This document shows, one piece after another, positions 24,601-39,500 of a stretch of DNA of 64,000 nucleotides; position 1 is the stretch's first letter; each line of letters opens with the position of its first letter. Position numbers and translations under genes: made by a program. Source of the DNA: Callaeas wilsoni (taxonomy: Eukaryota > Chordata > Aves > Passeriformes > Callaeidae); NCBI GenBank assembly GCA_013398955.1, contig VWPU01004207.1, positions 1-64,000 on the forward strand. Reading direction: 5' to 3'. A model generated the notes under the pieces. The model was not told the DNA's origin and did not search any database. It was given only the letters and a program-made list of their open reading frames with translations.

Positions 24601-27600
24601 TCATAGGGAAAGCAAAAGCCATGCATGCAAACAGAGTAAAATAGAGAAAGAATTCACTGCTTCCCATGGACAGGCAGGTGTTCAGCTGCCTCCAGGAGAG
24701 CAGGGCCCCATCACGTGTAATGGTGACTTGGGAAGACAAACGCCATCACGACAGACATTTTGGGAGGGTACCAGAGTTCCATTCTTAGGTTGCCTCAAGT
24801 TTAGACCAAAGAGAACATTGTGGAAAAAACTGGTCTCAACTACACGCATGAGCTTTTTAAAAATCAAAACATTTTCAGACATACATGTATACATTTCTTT
24901 CTCAAAGTGTATTAATTGCTCCAATGTAACTTAAAATATCACCTGTTTTTATAAATGTCATCAGGCAGGGACTCTGTTGTTATATTAAGTAGCTTTTTGG
25001 AATTTTATCATCCTGATAATTCATTATATTGCAATAATAACATTTAACTGAAGTTTTTTCATTCATTTTAGGAGCTCCATTAGCTTTTACTCATTCTCCT
25101 GGCTCCATGTTCATTACCGACCTAAAGAATGACAATGGCAGACCCTCAGGAGGAGTCCCGCAGGTCCACTGCATCTCTCAAGATCCTCTGCATTTCAGTA
25201 TTTTGTCGGCAGAAGCAGCCCAAAAGATAAAGACTCTAGAGACCCTAATTGGAATAGATCCAGGTATAAACAAAAACTTTCTACTTTTAATGGATTCATT
25301 ATGGGGTAGATACCACCTATCCTGCCTTTTTAGATATTTAAAATTCAAGAACACAGTGAGAATCTAAAGGTGATTTTAAGAATTCTTTGTGGAACACGGT
25401 GGTTTATATGACTAGGTCTTATATTTTCTGTTACTGTAGTTAATACCAGAGTCTGGCCAAAACCATTCATTGTGGGTAATGGAATATCTGATCTTGATGA
25501 CTATATGCTCTCAAAGTACACAGAAGCAGTGATGTTTACAGCAGACTGGAGAGTCCACAGGGAATAAGAACTGTTACTGAGTAAAACTGAAATTGTGTGT
25601 GAAGTACAGGGCACCTCAGCTTGCTGGTAACAGCTACACGGATATTCACTGTGGAGTAAATAGCACATTTCTTTACATATATTCATGACTACCGTGCTGC
25701 TACCAGAAAATTCTAGTGGTTGCATGTGTTTTTCAAACACCACTCTCTGATGGGTGGAATTATATTAATTTCTGCTGACATATTCATCACTGAGGTGTTG
25801 TATGATGGACCAAAGTGACCAGGTCACCACAGAAGTTTGAGAGGTGGGGCTTCCTGTGTGTGCAAGGAAGAGAGGGAAGTAAAGGCAAACCGAGTAGTGC
25901 AACCATTCCTAAAATACACACTGAGTTAGTCCCCTCTGGCTGCTGTAAATTCTGAGCTCAGTGTGCCATAAATTTTCTGAAATCCTCTGTAGGCAGTAGT
26001 GGAAAACAGCTTACGCCCAGCACTCCCAAGCTCCGGGTTTGGGCTGTGTGCATACATTTGGGTCTGTTTATTTTTACTCACAAGGCCTCTCCTTTCCCAC
26101 TCTCTGGAGCTGGCTTGGCACAATGCCATGCTCTGCAGAAATACAGGACCTAACTTAAGAGTTAGCTCATTTTATTGCTAAAGGAGAGGACAGTACTTTG
26201 TCTCAGTTAATATACCCCACTTGTATTCTGCTTATGTTAACTTAAGTTTTGTTCTGAACTTTTTTCTCTGTCCATTATCTGTGTATTGCCTGTGTGTTGT
26301 TTAGGAGGAACAGAGGGAGAAATACCAAAGGGGAAATTGAGGACAAAAAGGGGAAAATGTGGGGGTGAGGGGAGCGAAAAGAATGAAGATGTGAGGAGAC
26401 TGGAAAACATCAGTGAAGACTTATCTCTGTGAGCCCATCACGCTGGTATTCATGGTTTTCTTGAGTGCTAGCAAATCGAAAGAACTGAGCTGTGAACTTT
26501 TTTCCAAGTGACAGGGAAGGGACATGGGATAGGAAGTGTCTGAACAATGAAAGCCATGCACAGATAAGAGTGTTGCCTATTTAGGGACTGACCCATTAGA
26601 AGAGACTTCTGTTAATATTGACCTATTTCTCAAGGTCTGATAACGTGGTACTCTACTACATGAAGTGTTATAAGAACTTCTAGTAGTCACCTGGATATCA
26701 TTGTGTTAATTGAGTTTATAAAGTCCCCATGTAACTTAAAATTACTCTGAAACCTCACTTCTGAGGTTAATAATTTCATTAAGTGAAATTCAGTTAGGAA
26801 TTAGGTCTTCCTGATGGGGATGGAGTTAAATAGAGACAAAGGACTGGCTTGCACATCTGAAGTCTGTATCAGAACTTCTGTAAGGTCTGGGAAGCTTGAG
26901 TTGCAATCTAGCCTCAGGAGCTAAACATGGTCTAGCAAGACTGTCAAAGGAAAGCAGAAGGCCAAAGGAAAGGAAACAATATGCAATAAGCTCTCAGAAA
27001 AAGCTATTTACACTTATACCTAGAAATGCTAGGTATAATAATTTTCAAAAGCTGACATTCTTAACCTGGAAACACAGCCCATTATCTTCATTACTCATAT
27101 CCTACATCTTCTTAGGTTTCCTGAGGAAATTACCCCAATTCCTGCCTTGACCAGAGGTGTTTCTCTCTCTTTTTTTTAACCCATTTTATGTCACTAAAGT
27201 ATGTACTTTCACCCAGAGGGAAACTTCAAAAGGAGAATGATACATTGACATGCACTGCTCTCTTTAAAAACCCTTGTCTAGGAGAGCGGGGCATAACGCA
27301 CCTGCGGCGCGAGGGCGAGCTGCTGAGGGCCTGCCTGGCCATGTCCCACGCTGGGTCCGTGCTGATAACAACGGGATTTCCCACCCACTTCACCCACCAG
27401 CCGCCCGAAGAGACCGACGGCCCCCCAGGAGCCCTTGCCATTGCAGCTGTGCTGCAGGCCTTGGAGAAACAGGTTGCCATAGTTACAGATCAGCGAGCCA
27501 TGGATCTGAATAAAAAGATTATTGAAGAAGCTGTTCAAATAGGTAAGAGACATGGTTTTTTTCAGGTTTTATCTTGCTAATTTGAGCCAAGGTTTGCTTC

Positions 27601-30600
27601 AGGTTTAATCTGTCACTTAGTACAGGACTTTTTTTTCCCCAGAGAACGAATCAGAATTCATCCTCTAAGCTCTGCTCATCATTGCTACGATGACATTTTG
27701 TTAAACCTAGCTGGCGTCAAGTTAATGTGTACATATCTGGGTGTTGATTCTGGATGAGTTGCTTGCAATAAATCCTGGTTGTCTGTTCTTTTTCTTGTAG
27801 ACCTGTTTTCTACCTCAGGGTCCCATTTAATAGCATTTACATATAAACTAGTTTAAATTAAAATAAGGATATAGGGAGCTCATCAAGAACTGTGTAAAGA
27901 CAGTGAATTCTTACTGTTCTAGCAACTTTGTTTTGTTTTTTTTAAGTTACTCAAACATACATCAAACAAAATTAAAAGTATGTAGTATCTGAATTTCATT
28001 TTGCTTTCCTGTAGGAATCCTGAAGAAACCCATCCCTCTGTTGAGTTATCAGAAGGAAAGTGCCGATTCAGCTTTAATGTTTTTGTGTGAGAATGGGAAT
28101 CCTAAAAGACCCAGGTATGTGTATTCAGTTTTTGAGAATGAGTCACACCTCTACAGTGCAAAATTATAATAAAAACAAGGACCATGGTCTAAGAAGGCAC
28201 AATAGCTGCAAATAAATCCTTAAGACTTGGAATGAACAGAACAAACTTTGAAGCCAAAGAGAGTACACACACAGAGTACAGAATTCCACATTATTCTGCA
28301 ATTACGCACTTCTGGAGTACAAAAAAGAAACAATTCTTCATATATCAATAGTTCTTTTCCTTCAAAAAATTTCTAAAAGATTTTCTGCTGTTATTCTATA
28401 AGTATATATACACGCACTAAATATTATTTTGCCAATCTTTATACCAGTGAGAAGATCAAAAAGTATTATATCGAAGTCAGTGAAAGATCTAAGAAAAGAG
28501 CTGTGGAGAGCGTGCATTTTCTAGAGCTTTAGCTCTAGTCTGACAGCTAGGGAATCTGATCTGACTTAGTAAAATGTCATGTGCTTGTAATGGTGTGATT
28601 AGGGTTAATGCACTGGAGAATTTGCTAAGTAGCTGTATCTTTATTTCATTACTTAGCACGCAACTTAAATTTCCTTGAAGTAGGCATACATTGCTCATTT
28701 TTATTGATCTTTCCTTGTAAAGTATTTTAATGTAGTTGCCTTCAGTTTGCATTCTTTAACAAAAAGGTCTGACACCCTGGTATTTGCTTCATTAACTTAT
28801 TGAATTCCCATTTCTTTCCACAGGTTAGTGTGTACTGTAAGAGTACGCAGGATACTGTCTCCATTTTTTATGTGTTGTTTTAAAAACGTCTTTTATAGCT
28901 ATGCTTAGGTACAGGCAGATTCTATTTAAATTGGTCCCTTAGTCCCAAAAAGCTGAAGTAAGTAATTTTTTTAAGTAGACAACTAACCTGCTAAAGGTCT
29001 CTGGAATCACTGTAGATACCCACCTACAAGAACATTAAGTAATTCAGCAGAATTAGTAACCTCTTGACAGTAAAACTGGAGAAACAGAAGCAAAATAACT
29101 TAATTCTAACATACAGTGGCAGAACTGAGTACTAAAGTTCTACTTAAAATGTAGGACAGCTGCAGTACATCTGTCTACTTTCATAACCAGCAAAACAGCC
29201 ATAGACTTAAAAAATAAATCCCTCAAATCTAAAGACCCAAACCCAACCATTGCCTAACTAGAAACAGATGAATATTTGCCAAGCGATGTACTTTAAGCAG
29301 AGAATATATTTGCACTAACAAGGATTTAGATGATCATTAATTTTCTACTTTTTAAATTTTCTTTGAATACACTTACGGAGACTAATGTTTTACCAGATAC
29401 TGTCTGCTTTAATGTGAAACAGAGCCAGGCCAGATGGCTGACCTAAAAGGGTTGCTGGCTAGGAGGATTGCAGGAACTTCTCCATTTCTTGGTAGCAAAT
29501 GTGGTTTGGGGGAGCTGCACTAAAGCTATTTAAAAAAACTGAACTAACCTTTGGAAAAAAACCCCTTAGACAACAAAATTCAGAAATAATAAAACAGTAT
29601 CCAAATTTTACCTTGAATCCCAAATAGTCAAAAAGTAGAACCATGCACGAGCAGCCATCAGAAGAATTTTTCATGTGAAAATCACAGCTTTGACCTCTCC
29701 CCTCTGTTTTTTCACTCACCTCTAACCAGATTTGATCACCTGGTGGCAATAGAGCGTGCTGGGATGGCTGCTGACGGCAATTATTACAATTCCAGGAAAG
29801 TTAACATTAAACATCTCGTAGATCCCATAGATGAATTATTTTTAGCTGCACAAACCATTCCAGGAATCACAACAACAGGTAAGTGTGAGTTTGTGTGATA
29901 TTCTCAGAAGCAAGAGAAGCACAAAACAGGAACTCTTACTGGTAGTGAAGGGGAGCAGGAGGCAGGTGCTGAGTAGCTGCTTTCAGGCCACAGCTGTTTG
30001 TTGCGGTTGAATTTGAAGAGGCCATTGCTGGAGAAAAGTTACAAGTTTCTATTGAAGGATCCTCACAGCCAAAAAAAAAAATATAGAAAGAGATTTTATT
30101 TCAAAGTTATTTAAGGACAACAAACAAGCCCAGATGTATTACCTATACCTAAGTCTATGTACATACACTCTAAGTGGAGTTTTTGATAGTGACTTTATTC
30201 TGTATTTTTTGTGTTAAAGGCAGCATAGAACATAAATGGTTGTTGGATGGTAACATTACTTATTAAAGTATTGGTTTTATGATTGTTACACCTAAGTTAA
30301 AACAGCAGTCTGGACAGAATCATTGTTTATATTGCCTTTAGCAGTACATTCCTTTAAGCAGGGATTACATACTGGCATTTATTAAAATAGTGCCTTCTCT
30401 AACAAAATATGTGCGTTCTGTAAGGATCTTTAAAGGAATGCCTTGTCCTTCCCACCAAATCAACATTGGCCTTTGCTAATACCTCTAATGAGAATACTTT
30501 TGTCAACATGCTGCTCCTCTCTTTAGGCAATAAACCTTTTTTTCTTGAAAACTTATTTGTATCTGGTTTTGAAAAAATGTGCCGTAGACCATTGTACAAC

Positions 30601-33600
30601 ATCCTTGTACAATCAAATGCTTCCTGCTACCATGTGTGGCCCAAATGAGAGTTTTGGAGATATATAATCTCTGCAAATATTAAAATTAAATTAGAAAGAA
30701 GTACCCGTGCCAGACTGATTTCTGTCACATCAGAACATGTCTGCTGATTTAGATTTTTTCTTCTCATATTGCTGTGGACCAGCTCTTAAGTATTACCAAA
30801 AGTATGGGAACTTTGGCTTCCCAATTTTGTTGTTTTTCAGATGTTTCCACAGAATTGAGAGAGCTTCTGCAGAGATAATGCATAGTCTTAATTCACTGTA
30901 TTGGTATCATTTAAAAGCTGTGTAGCAGAGGACTTCACTGATGTCTTCTTATTATTGTAAAATTTGCAATACTTAGTATTTAGATTTAATTCTGTTTTTT
31001 CCTATTCTTAAGAAGTACCTTCCAACATTCAAAAGGAAGCACTCTAGATGGCACTGTCTTGGCAATCTCAACAGAGGACAAAGATTGACTGAATAAGTAT
31101 AGGAAAAGCTCTGTTTCGTAAAGATGTCTAGCAAAATGCCTCAGAGTTTATCTGCTGCTGTTAGTTTCAACTCCTGTCCGTGATTTTAGGTTGTTGATAC
31201 AAGAATTTGATCTCTCCAGGTACTTACATAACATCACAACCTGATTCCTTTAGAAAAAATATCCTAATCTCTTCAAATATCTCCTAAGGCAGCTCAAAGC
31301 GTATTATTCATTTGCTGGAGTCTGGAATGTTCTGCCAGCTGATAATTTGAATCTATTCAGCAGAATGTAGTTTGTTTCAAACATTCTCTGAATATTGAAG
31401 TATACTATGAAATGCCACTAATAAAAAATACCACAGGCTTGTGAAAAAGAAGAAAAGCAGTTATTCAGATTCACAATGTCTCAGTGCTGTGAACTTTCTC
31501 TAAAGAGATATCTGCATAGAAAATGGTTTAACAAGTCAGAGGCTCCAAAGGACAATGAAGGCATCTGCTCTGATCTCCCATGGCATTTGTGTACGTGGAT
31601 ATTCTGCTCTGGAGATCTAATTGAGTATCTATAGAAAAACAATGTAATCGTTTCTTACATTGCCTGTTACCTAGTTAACATTTCTTGTTTTGCTTATCAC
31701 ACTAATTTTTTGTGTCTGTTTTTTAAATTGGGCAGCAATTTCTTGGGTTGGATGTTGGGTTTTTCAATATGTTTCTCCGAAGTTCAGTTTAACTTAGCCA
31801 CTGTGGCCTTTGTGTTTTTTCTCCCATTACTCCTAGCAATGTATTGCTACTGATAAGGATAAATTTTTTTCTTGTGGGGTTATCTTCAACTTTCTTTATG
31901 GTCAGTAGGAATTTGGAGGCATACGGCTAGTTCCAAAATAAATGCAAATATCGTACAGCATTAGGGTGGAGTACTCAAATAACCTTATAGGCTAGAATAA
32001 CCTTATAGGCAAGATCAAGTTTTCAGCCTACAGAAGTTCTTTATATAGTGTGCTCGGTGGCAAGAAGCACTGTGTCAGTAGGTGGAGAGGGGAAATGTTA
32101 GAACATTTGTTACATGCTGATTAATTGCTGTCAAGTGTTTCATTTAGAACAAGATCTGTGTTTTAAAAAAATCTGATCTGGTAGTTTGACCACAGACAAA
32201 GCATGAGCAATGCCTACAATTGTATGGGTGCTGACATCCTAAAAACTCAGGGAGTAAGGAGCAGCCTTGAGGAGTTAGCAGAGTAAGAAGCCATGAAAGG
32301 CTGAATTTGGAAGGGAGTCATTTTCCACATAAGACTGAAATAAAAGATTAAGAGATGTTACTGGAACCACATATTACTTTTTTCAGCTATCATACAATTG
32401 ACATAGCTATATGCTCTTTATATAGGAGCTAATTAAAAGCTTTCCAAAGTACTGCATGAAAAAATGGGGTCACACATTTCCCTTTCATACAAAAGATTTT
32501 TAGCACAGAAGACTGACATCTCCTGCATATTTCATGAATGTAGTTTCAGAAAACAATGTAGTCAGTGGGAACTTGCATGGAAGATCCAGCAGAACTATTT
32601 TTCCTTTGCCTGGAAAGAAATTGGGCCTTTAGGAGAGGATTAATCTTGCCTATTTTCAGGCATCTATATTTGAGATGTCTGCCGTGGGGTGAGATGAACT
32701 GAATGTGTGAAGGGAGTGTTTCTTTCTGCTGACTTTAAAAGCAGTGTAGCTGACTGGCTCATGTGTTGATGGCTGCATTTGCACAGGTGAATTTCACTCT
32801 GGAGATCCACAGTAAAGTACAGTTCTCTGGCAATCTGTGGAGGAAGAAGAAAACAGATGGGACAGGAGACTTTTCAGTGGGGTGTTCCTTTCCTCCCAGT
32901 GTCACACAGATGGGATCCATCCACAGCAGTAGATCTACTAATTGTGCAGCCGTCCTGGTGACAGGACTCCTGCAAAGACAGGAAAAGCAAAGCAGGACTG
33001 ATAAAAAAGCCCTGAGCAATGGATATATTTCAGTTAAAGAAACTGTTGGTTATCTTCATGGGACATGAATTCATCTTAGCCTTTTTAAAGAATATTAAGA
33101 GCAAAAATTTTTATTTTGAGTATAAGAAAAGTCAGAATATTGTGTGTGATTCTTACAAAGCAGTGGAACTCCCATATTTATATATGAGGATAGGAGCACC
33201 AGGATTATATCAATACCAGTTTGAAAAGTACTACCAATGAACAGATTTTTGAAAGCACCATTAACTCCCAATGGTGAAATAAATGTGAGCAGATTGTTAA
33301 AGCAGATAAAAAAGAGTATCTGTTCCATGGCAAATCCTTTTATGTAAGCTATGTATCACTCAGTTATGCCCCACTTGACTGGATAGACTTAAGGAATCAA
33401 ATAAAAAATTGCTGCTCAGAAATAACTTTCCATTTCACTTAAAGAAGAAATTTGCTACAGACACATGAGATATTTATGCACTTACTAAATGTGTTAAATT
33501 TACCAGTTTTCAGGGGTTGGAGTGTAAATTATAAATATTGTAATTTCTCTTCTGTAACACATGCTATGCATTAGAGCACAGTCAAACTTGAAATCGGATA

Positions 33601-36510
33601 CATTGCAGTGAGGACGGAGCTCTCCACTGTTCTGTTTCACAGACATTGTCTCGGATTTTTCTGTAAAATCTTCAAACTGAAGAAGATGCCATTCAGACTA
33701 ACAGATGAAAGAGAAATTTTAATTTCCGACTAAATAGATGGAATTTTTTAGTATGTTTTTTAATATATTGGTAAAAGACTAGAGGTACTATCCAGCTTTT
33801 ATGTAAATTTAGTTTATATGTTACCCTCATGTCCAGATCTCTGAATGACATCTGACAACTTTATGTCTGAAATATCAGGTTGCCCAGAATTTTCCTGAAA
33901 TTGCATGGATCCCACTGATTTCACTAAAACCACTAAGACAAATATACAGTATTTCTATTTGTGAGACAAAAAGCAAGGCTCCACATCCAGTATATAAGAA
34001 CACTTAAAAAAATAAAGACTAGCTATATTTTTGGTAAATTACTATGGAAAATGAAAACAGTAATAGTATACAGGGCTGGGCTCTTTGTGTACTGGGGCAC
34101 GACAGTGATCTGTATCAAACAGATGGGCAGCGCAGTCAGGCCTACTTCTGCCCAAATCCTTTTGTGTATTTTTGCTCGTCTTTCTGCAATAATTGTTATT
34201 TCTATTCTTTTCTTTTAATTAAAGCTTGTAACAAGCCAAAGTTTTCTATGCTTGCTTTATTACAGAATTGTCAGCTAATTTCTCAGGTTGATTTGGGTGT
34301 AATCTTCTATCTTCTTTCTCTATTTGTGCTGATATACTTGTGATAACACATTATATAGAACACTCATGTAAGGCCTTCCATTAGCAAAGTTTACTGTCTT
34401 GATTCTGTCTGCAGTTCACAACCACTTCATAATTTTGATTTCTTTTGTGTGCACGCGATGTACAGTGTACATTGCATGTATAAACTTAGAGGCTGGCATG
34501 TAATAGGCTATGCTTTCAGCTGTTTCATTCCTGGTCTTCTGGTTTTAGGCGCTGTGTGTGAAAAAGGATAAACCATCTCATATGGAGCTATGAACTATCA
34601 CAGCAACTGTGGGGAAGAAACGGGATGTTTTCTAAAGAGATTGTCAGTTATATGCTGTGTTTGTACTCATTTTGTCTTTCTTCTCTTTTATAAAGGTGTT
34701 GGAGATGGAGGAAATGAATTAGGAATGGGCAAAGTAAAAGAGGCTGTAAAGAAGCACATAAAAAATGGAGATGTTATAGCTTGTGACGTTGAAGCTGATT
34801 TTACTGTTGTAGCTGGTAAGGGATTTTTGGTGGGTGGTAGAGTAGCTGATGTTTGAGAATAGCACATTTGTCTTTCCAAGTAATTTTTATTGGCCCTTTC
34901 CAAGTCATCCTCGGCAAACTGATCTAGCTCTGTATTGTGTACATTTTCTGAAGAGTTAAGCGCCTGTTGCTTCAGGAAAACTGACTGAAAATTGAGAATA
35001 TTCCATGAACAAAGTGCACTTAATTGGAAACAGTTGGGCAAATCCTGAGTATTCTTGAAAAATCACATTGTATAAAATCATAGAACCATAGAATCCATCA
35101 AAAAATGGCTTCAGTTGGAAGGGACCTTGAAGATCATCTAGTTCCTACTCCCCCTGCCATGAGAGGGAAGCCTTTCACTAGACCAGGTTACTCAATAACA
35201 AAAATTAATAAGAAGGACTGCAGAAGTGATCTGTGTGGGAATGAAAATGTCTGTGCACATACGAATTTTCAGTATAATTGATAAACTTCTGTGAGTGTGC
35301 CCCTATCAGGCATAAATTAGTCATATTGCTCCTTTACAAAGAGATAAGTTCTTTCAATACTCACCCAAGGACAAATATGCATTCTTAATGTTCAACAAAA
35401 GTTGAATGTTATAGTTAAAATTCTCTTTTACACCAGCATGAAATAAAATTCACAGTGAGAGAGAGGTGTTCAGCAAGGACCAACTTGAACTGGATGGTCC
35501 ATATTGTCCTCGGGCTCAGGTTTCTCCAGTCCTAACCCAGGTATCCCTGACACACTCTGGACACTGAGCAGTTAATTTTTGCAGTTTGGTTTCACAGTGC
35601 CACTCTTTGCAGGGGTCTCTAACTGGGGTGGCTACGCCATTGCCTGTGCTCTGCATGTCCTGCGCTCCTGTGAGATCCACGATCGCTACCTGCGCAGAGC
35701 TGTCAGCTTTCCACAGACGCCGAACAAGAAGCTCTGGCTGCCGGCGCTTCCATCTATCACCAAGGTAATTCCTGTGCGCGAGGGGTTGGGACTTGCTCGT
35801 GGCAGGGAGATGGAAGTGGCCTCCAGCTGCTGAATCCTGCCTGGTCGGGTTCAATACCCTACCTTCACAAGGTCTTTGGGGACTCTTGGGGATTCCTTGT
35901 GAAGCAGCAGCCACATTGTGCTTTGACTGTTTTTCACAAAGGATTCAAGACAGATTGCAAATAAAAATCCTCCAATATGAATGTATTCATGTCTTGTAAC
36001 TTCAAGCAGAAGACACTGCTACAATTTTATGGGCAATGCAAGAAATCTTTGTATTGAGATACAGTGATTAAAATTCCCTGTTTGCTTCCTTAGCATTGTC
36101 CATGATTTTATAACTCTCTCTTGTTGTGTCCTTTAGATGTCTGCTTCCAAAATCAAAAGTCACAGTTCTTACACAGTTAGCCGCTCCATACTTCTGATCT
36201 TTGTACCTTACTTCTGATCTTCCATCTTTTCTAGTTTTCTGGAACCTTTCAACAATTAGTTTTGAATGTTTCTAAATTAAAAGTGGAGAAAAACTTGTGC
36301 ATGAATATTTTTAAATGTGTTTTGACTAATGCAGCTCTGTACAGTGTGATATTCTGGGAATGCAAAGGTTTCAGACTGAGAAAAAGGAAAATAACTGAGT
36401 GGGGTGAGAAATGACTGTGATCTGTGCTCATCCTGCTAAGCACGTGCCTCTATTTTTAACTTGGCAGTGGTTAAAAAAAAAAGTCTTTCTATATATATAT
36501 GTATACACAC

Positions 36511-36549
<39 letters not shown>

Positions 36550-39500
36550 TAATGATTAAATAAGGTTTGTTCCACATCTTTGCAATATCTTAGGAACTTC
36601 AAAATTCAGCTTTATTGGCAGAGTACCTCTATAGAGAGTTGGACAAAACCATTAAGTTTGTGACCTCCAAGAATGCTAAGCAAAATGTAATCCATCTACC
36701 ATAGATACTGCCCAAAACAAAGAAGTTTTTCTCCTGAGATGACATGACATTCTGCATGAAATTCCAACAAAGCACCTTTTAAGTATTTTAGAGTAGATCT
36801 CACTAATTTTTTTTAATTCTTGCTATCTTAGCTTTTCATCTAAAGGTTATAAAACTGAAACTGATCCCAACACCTGGCACAGCCATATAGCTTAACAAAG
36901 TTTATATGGCCCTTTTCAGCCCAGTCTTTTTATAAAATAGATTAATTACTTTGCAGTTTTAAATGTTTTTTCCAGTTGCATCTACTGGTTTTTGACCTTT
37001 AAATTAATGCGTCCTAAAATTACTATGATCAAAATTCCTGGTAATGAGATACTGTAATTAAATGTCATATTGTGTACAGGAAAACCTTCTTGTTTTTGTT
37101 TTACTAAGCTATACAGCTGAGAATATTAATGATCCAATAATGGGCTACTGAAAGTGCAATACTAAAATCTATTGAGATAAAATTAATGGAAACAGTTTTG
37201 TGGAGGAGAGAAAATGACAAAATGTCTGACAAGAAAATATGATGTCTTTAATTATAAATCACACAGCAGTGAACAGTACAGAAGATTGAATACATTAGTA
37301 TTCACGTACTCCATTAGTATAAAAAAATTAGACCATTTATGTTTATATGGCTACTTGCTGCAAAATTCAGCTTCATTTAATGCAGTGATAATTACCCTAC
37401 TGAGATAAAGAGCACCACCACACAGATCCATCTCGATGTTTATATTTGTGTTTGTAATTGGAAAGAGGACATTTGAAGGAGTGCCTTAGCACCAGACAAC
37501 TTTCTTATGATGTGCTTTACTTTTCTTCAAAAAATGGCACTTCCATGAATGCTGTAGGTCATAATTGCTAAGTGAAGACTTCCCCTGAAACACCAACATT
37601 ATTTCCCTGCAGGCTCGTGTTTGAGCGGTGTCAGGGTTGCACTGCCAAACCCCAGAACTGTGGAGCTCTCCCTTCCCACTGAACAGCAAACTAAGATTGT
37701 TCTGAGTTCATGGATGAGCCTTTACACACATCTTAGCAAAAGATACTGCAAAGCATTTGTTCCGTGGTGAGAACTGCAGGAGCAAGAAACAATTTGACCT
37801 AATCAATCTCTGCTTATCTTAACCTTTGCTTACCTAATAATTTGATTATGGTATTGGCTTGGTTTTTCAGATATTTGTAGTACTTTTACACCAAAGTGAC
37901 TGTAATGAAATTGATTCATTCATACCTATCCACATGTAGCTAATGCTGAACATCCTACAGTCAACTCTGCATTTCATTGCATCTCACAACCAGGTTAACA
38001 TATCAAGCATTTGTTCTTTTACTGAACTCTTTTTTAATGGCAACATATTAACTGTATAGTTGGTTTTTTTAAAATTATGACCTATAAGAATATGAATTAT
38101 ATTATAAATATATAAAGGTGTGATGTATTTTTAGTATGCTTTATTTGCTTCGTCTTTCATAAGAAAGTTTTTCCCCTTGAATAAAGCAGAAACTAACAAG
38201 ATATTTTTCTATTAATTTGATTATTTTTTCCAGTTACCTCACTCCCAACATAATTATTTACTAAAGAGAGAACTGTGGGCAAATTGCAGCACTGTACAGC
38301 TAAGGAAGCATGGTGTACACTGTATTTGCTTATTACAAATGGAAGCAGTAGCATTTGGTGACAGGCTGGGGTTTATAAGGCATAGTTATGTAGTATTAAG
38401 CAAGCAAAGTTTTTTACCTCATATAAGCAGATCAGAGAGCTCTAATATACAAATATGTAGCACAAACCATTCATATTAGAGATTACATTTTGTGTATCCA
38501 ATTTAGGTGTCTCTTTTGTGACACAAGAGCTCTCCTTTGCCCTTTCGCATTTAGATACACTCAGTGCTAAGAGAAACCTGTCATGCAGAAAGATCAGTTG
38601 TATATATCTGCATTTATGTGTATGATCATTCATATGACACAAACTGATGTGTATTTATAATTTTATAAATTACAAAGTAGAAAATTTTATGCCACTAATG
38701 TATCCAGATAATTTCCTTAAATAGCTGTGTCACTGCTGACACATGTAACTATGCATATTTTTCCTTTAGTAGAAAACCAGAGCCTCATTTAATTTTGTTG
38801 CAGCTAAGAACTAGGATGTTTTACCAGGAAATAAAAGACAGATCTTTAGAAAGTGCATTCAGAAAGCAGGTTACAAAATTAAACTGAATTGATCATGCAG
38901 GGCATGCTTTGCTTCATTCAGAAATGATTATATTTTGGCCATGTACTGTATTAGGTAAAATACAACCATATTGTGTCTCAATTCAGATCTACAACTACTG
39001 TATTCTTTGTGGTTTAGAAGTGATCCTAGAAAAAGTCCTAACATTTGATAAGAGAAAATTAGATATTTTAACCTTATAATTTTTTTTCATCATTCATTTG
39101 TGTTCATGAGATAAAGAACTTTGCTAGAGGTTATTGTGCGGTAATGTCAAACAAGAAGTGTTAAAACCTAGAGAACTCTTTGTCAAGGACACTGGTAGGA
39201 GTGTTCCAGTAGCATTTTCCATGCAAATGGAAATGGTACAGTTGACAAAGACCAGAAAGGGCATTCCTAGCAGAGAAAGGGAGGAAAAATAGATAGGTAA
39301 GTGTTTCAGGATTGTATATAACTTATCAAAGGGTTGGTGTAGGGGAAGCTAAAAAGTGACTAGGGTTTTAGTTTTCTTAAATTTTTACTAACAGAATCCA
39401 AGGAATAAATTCTCACCATAGTAAATGCTAAAAAATAGAAAGTTTTCCCATGTACATTTCATTAAAAATGAAAAGCAGAGCAGTTTATGCCAGACATACA

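Noticed and set aside
27188..27281. Possible upstream extension of DGLUCY exon 7 to the ATG at 27,188
   Set aside because: The frame is open, but the acceptor ending at 27,281 gives the correct phase and the homologous junction IDPG|ERGI. The upstream part is intron.
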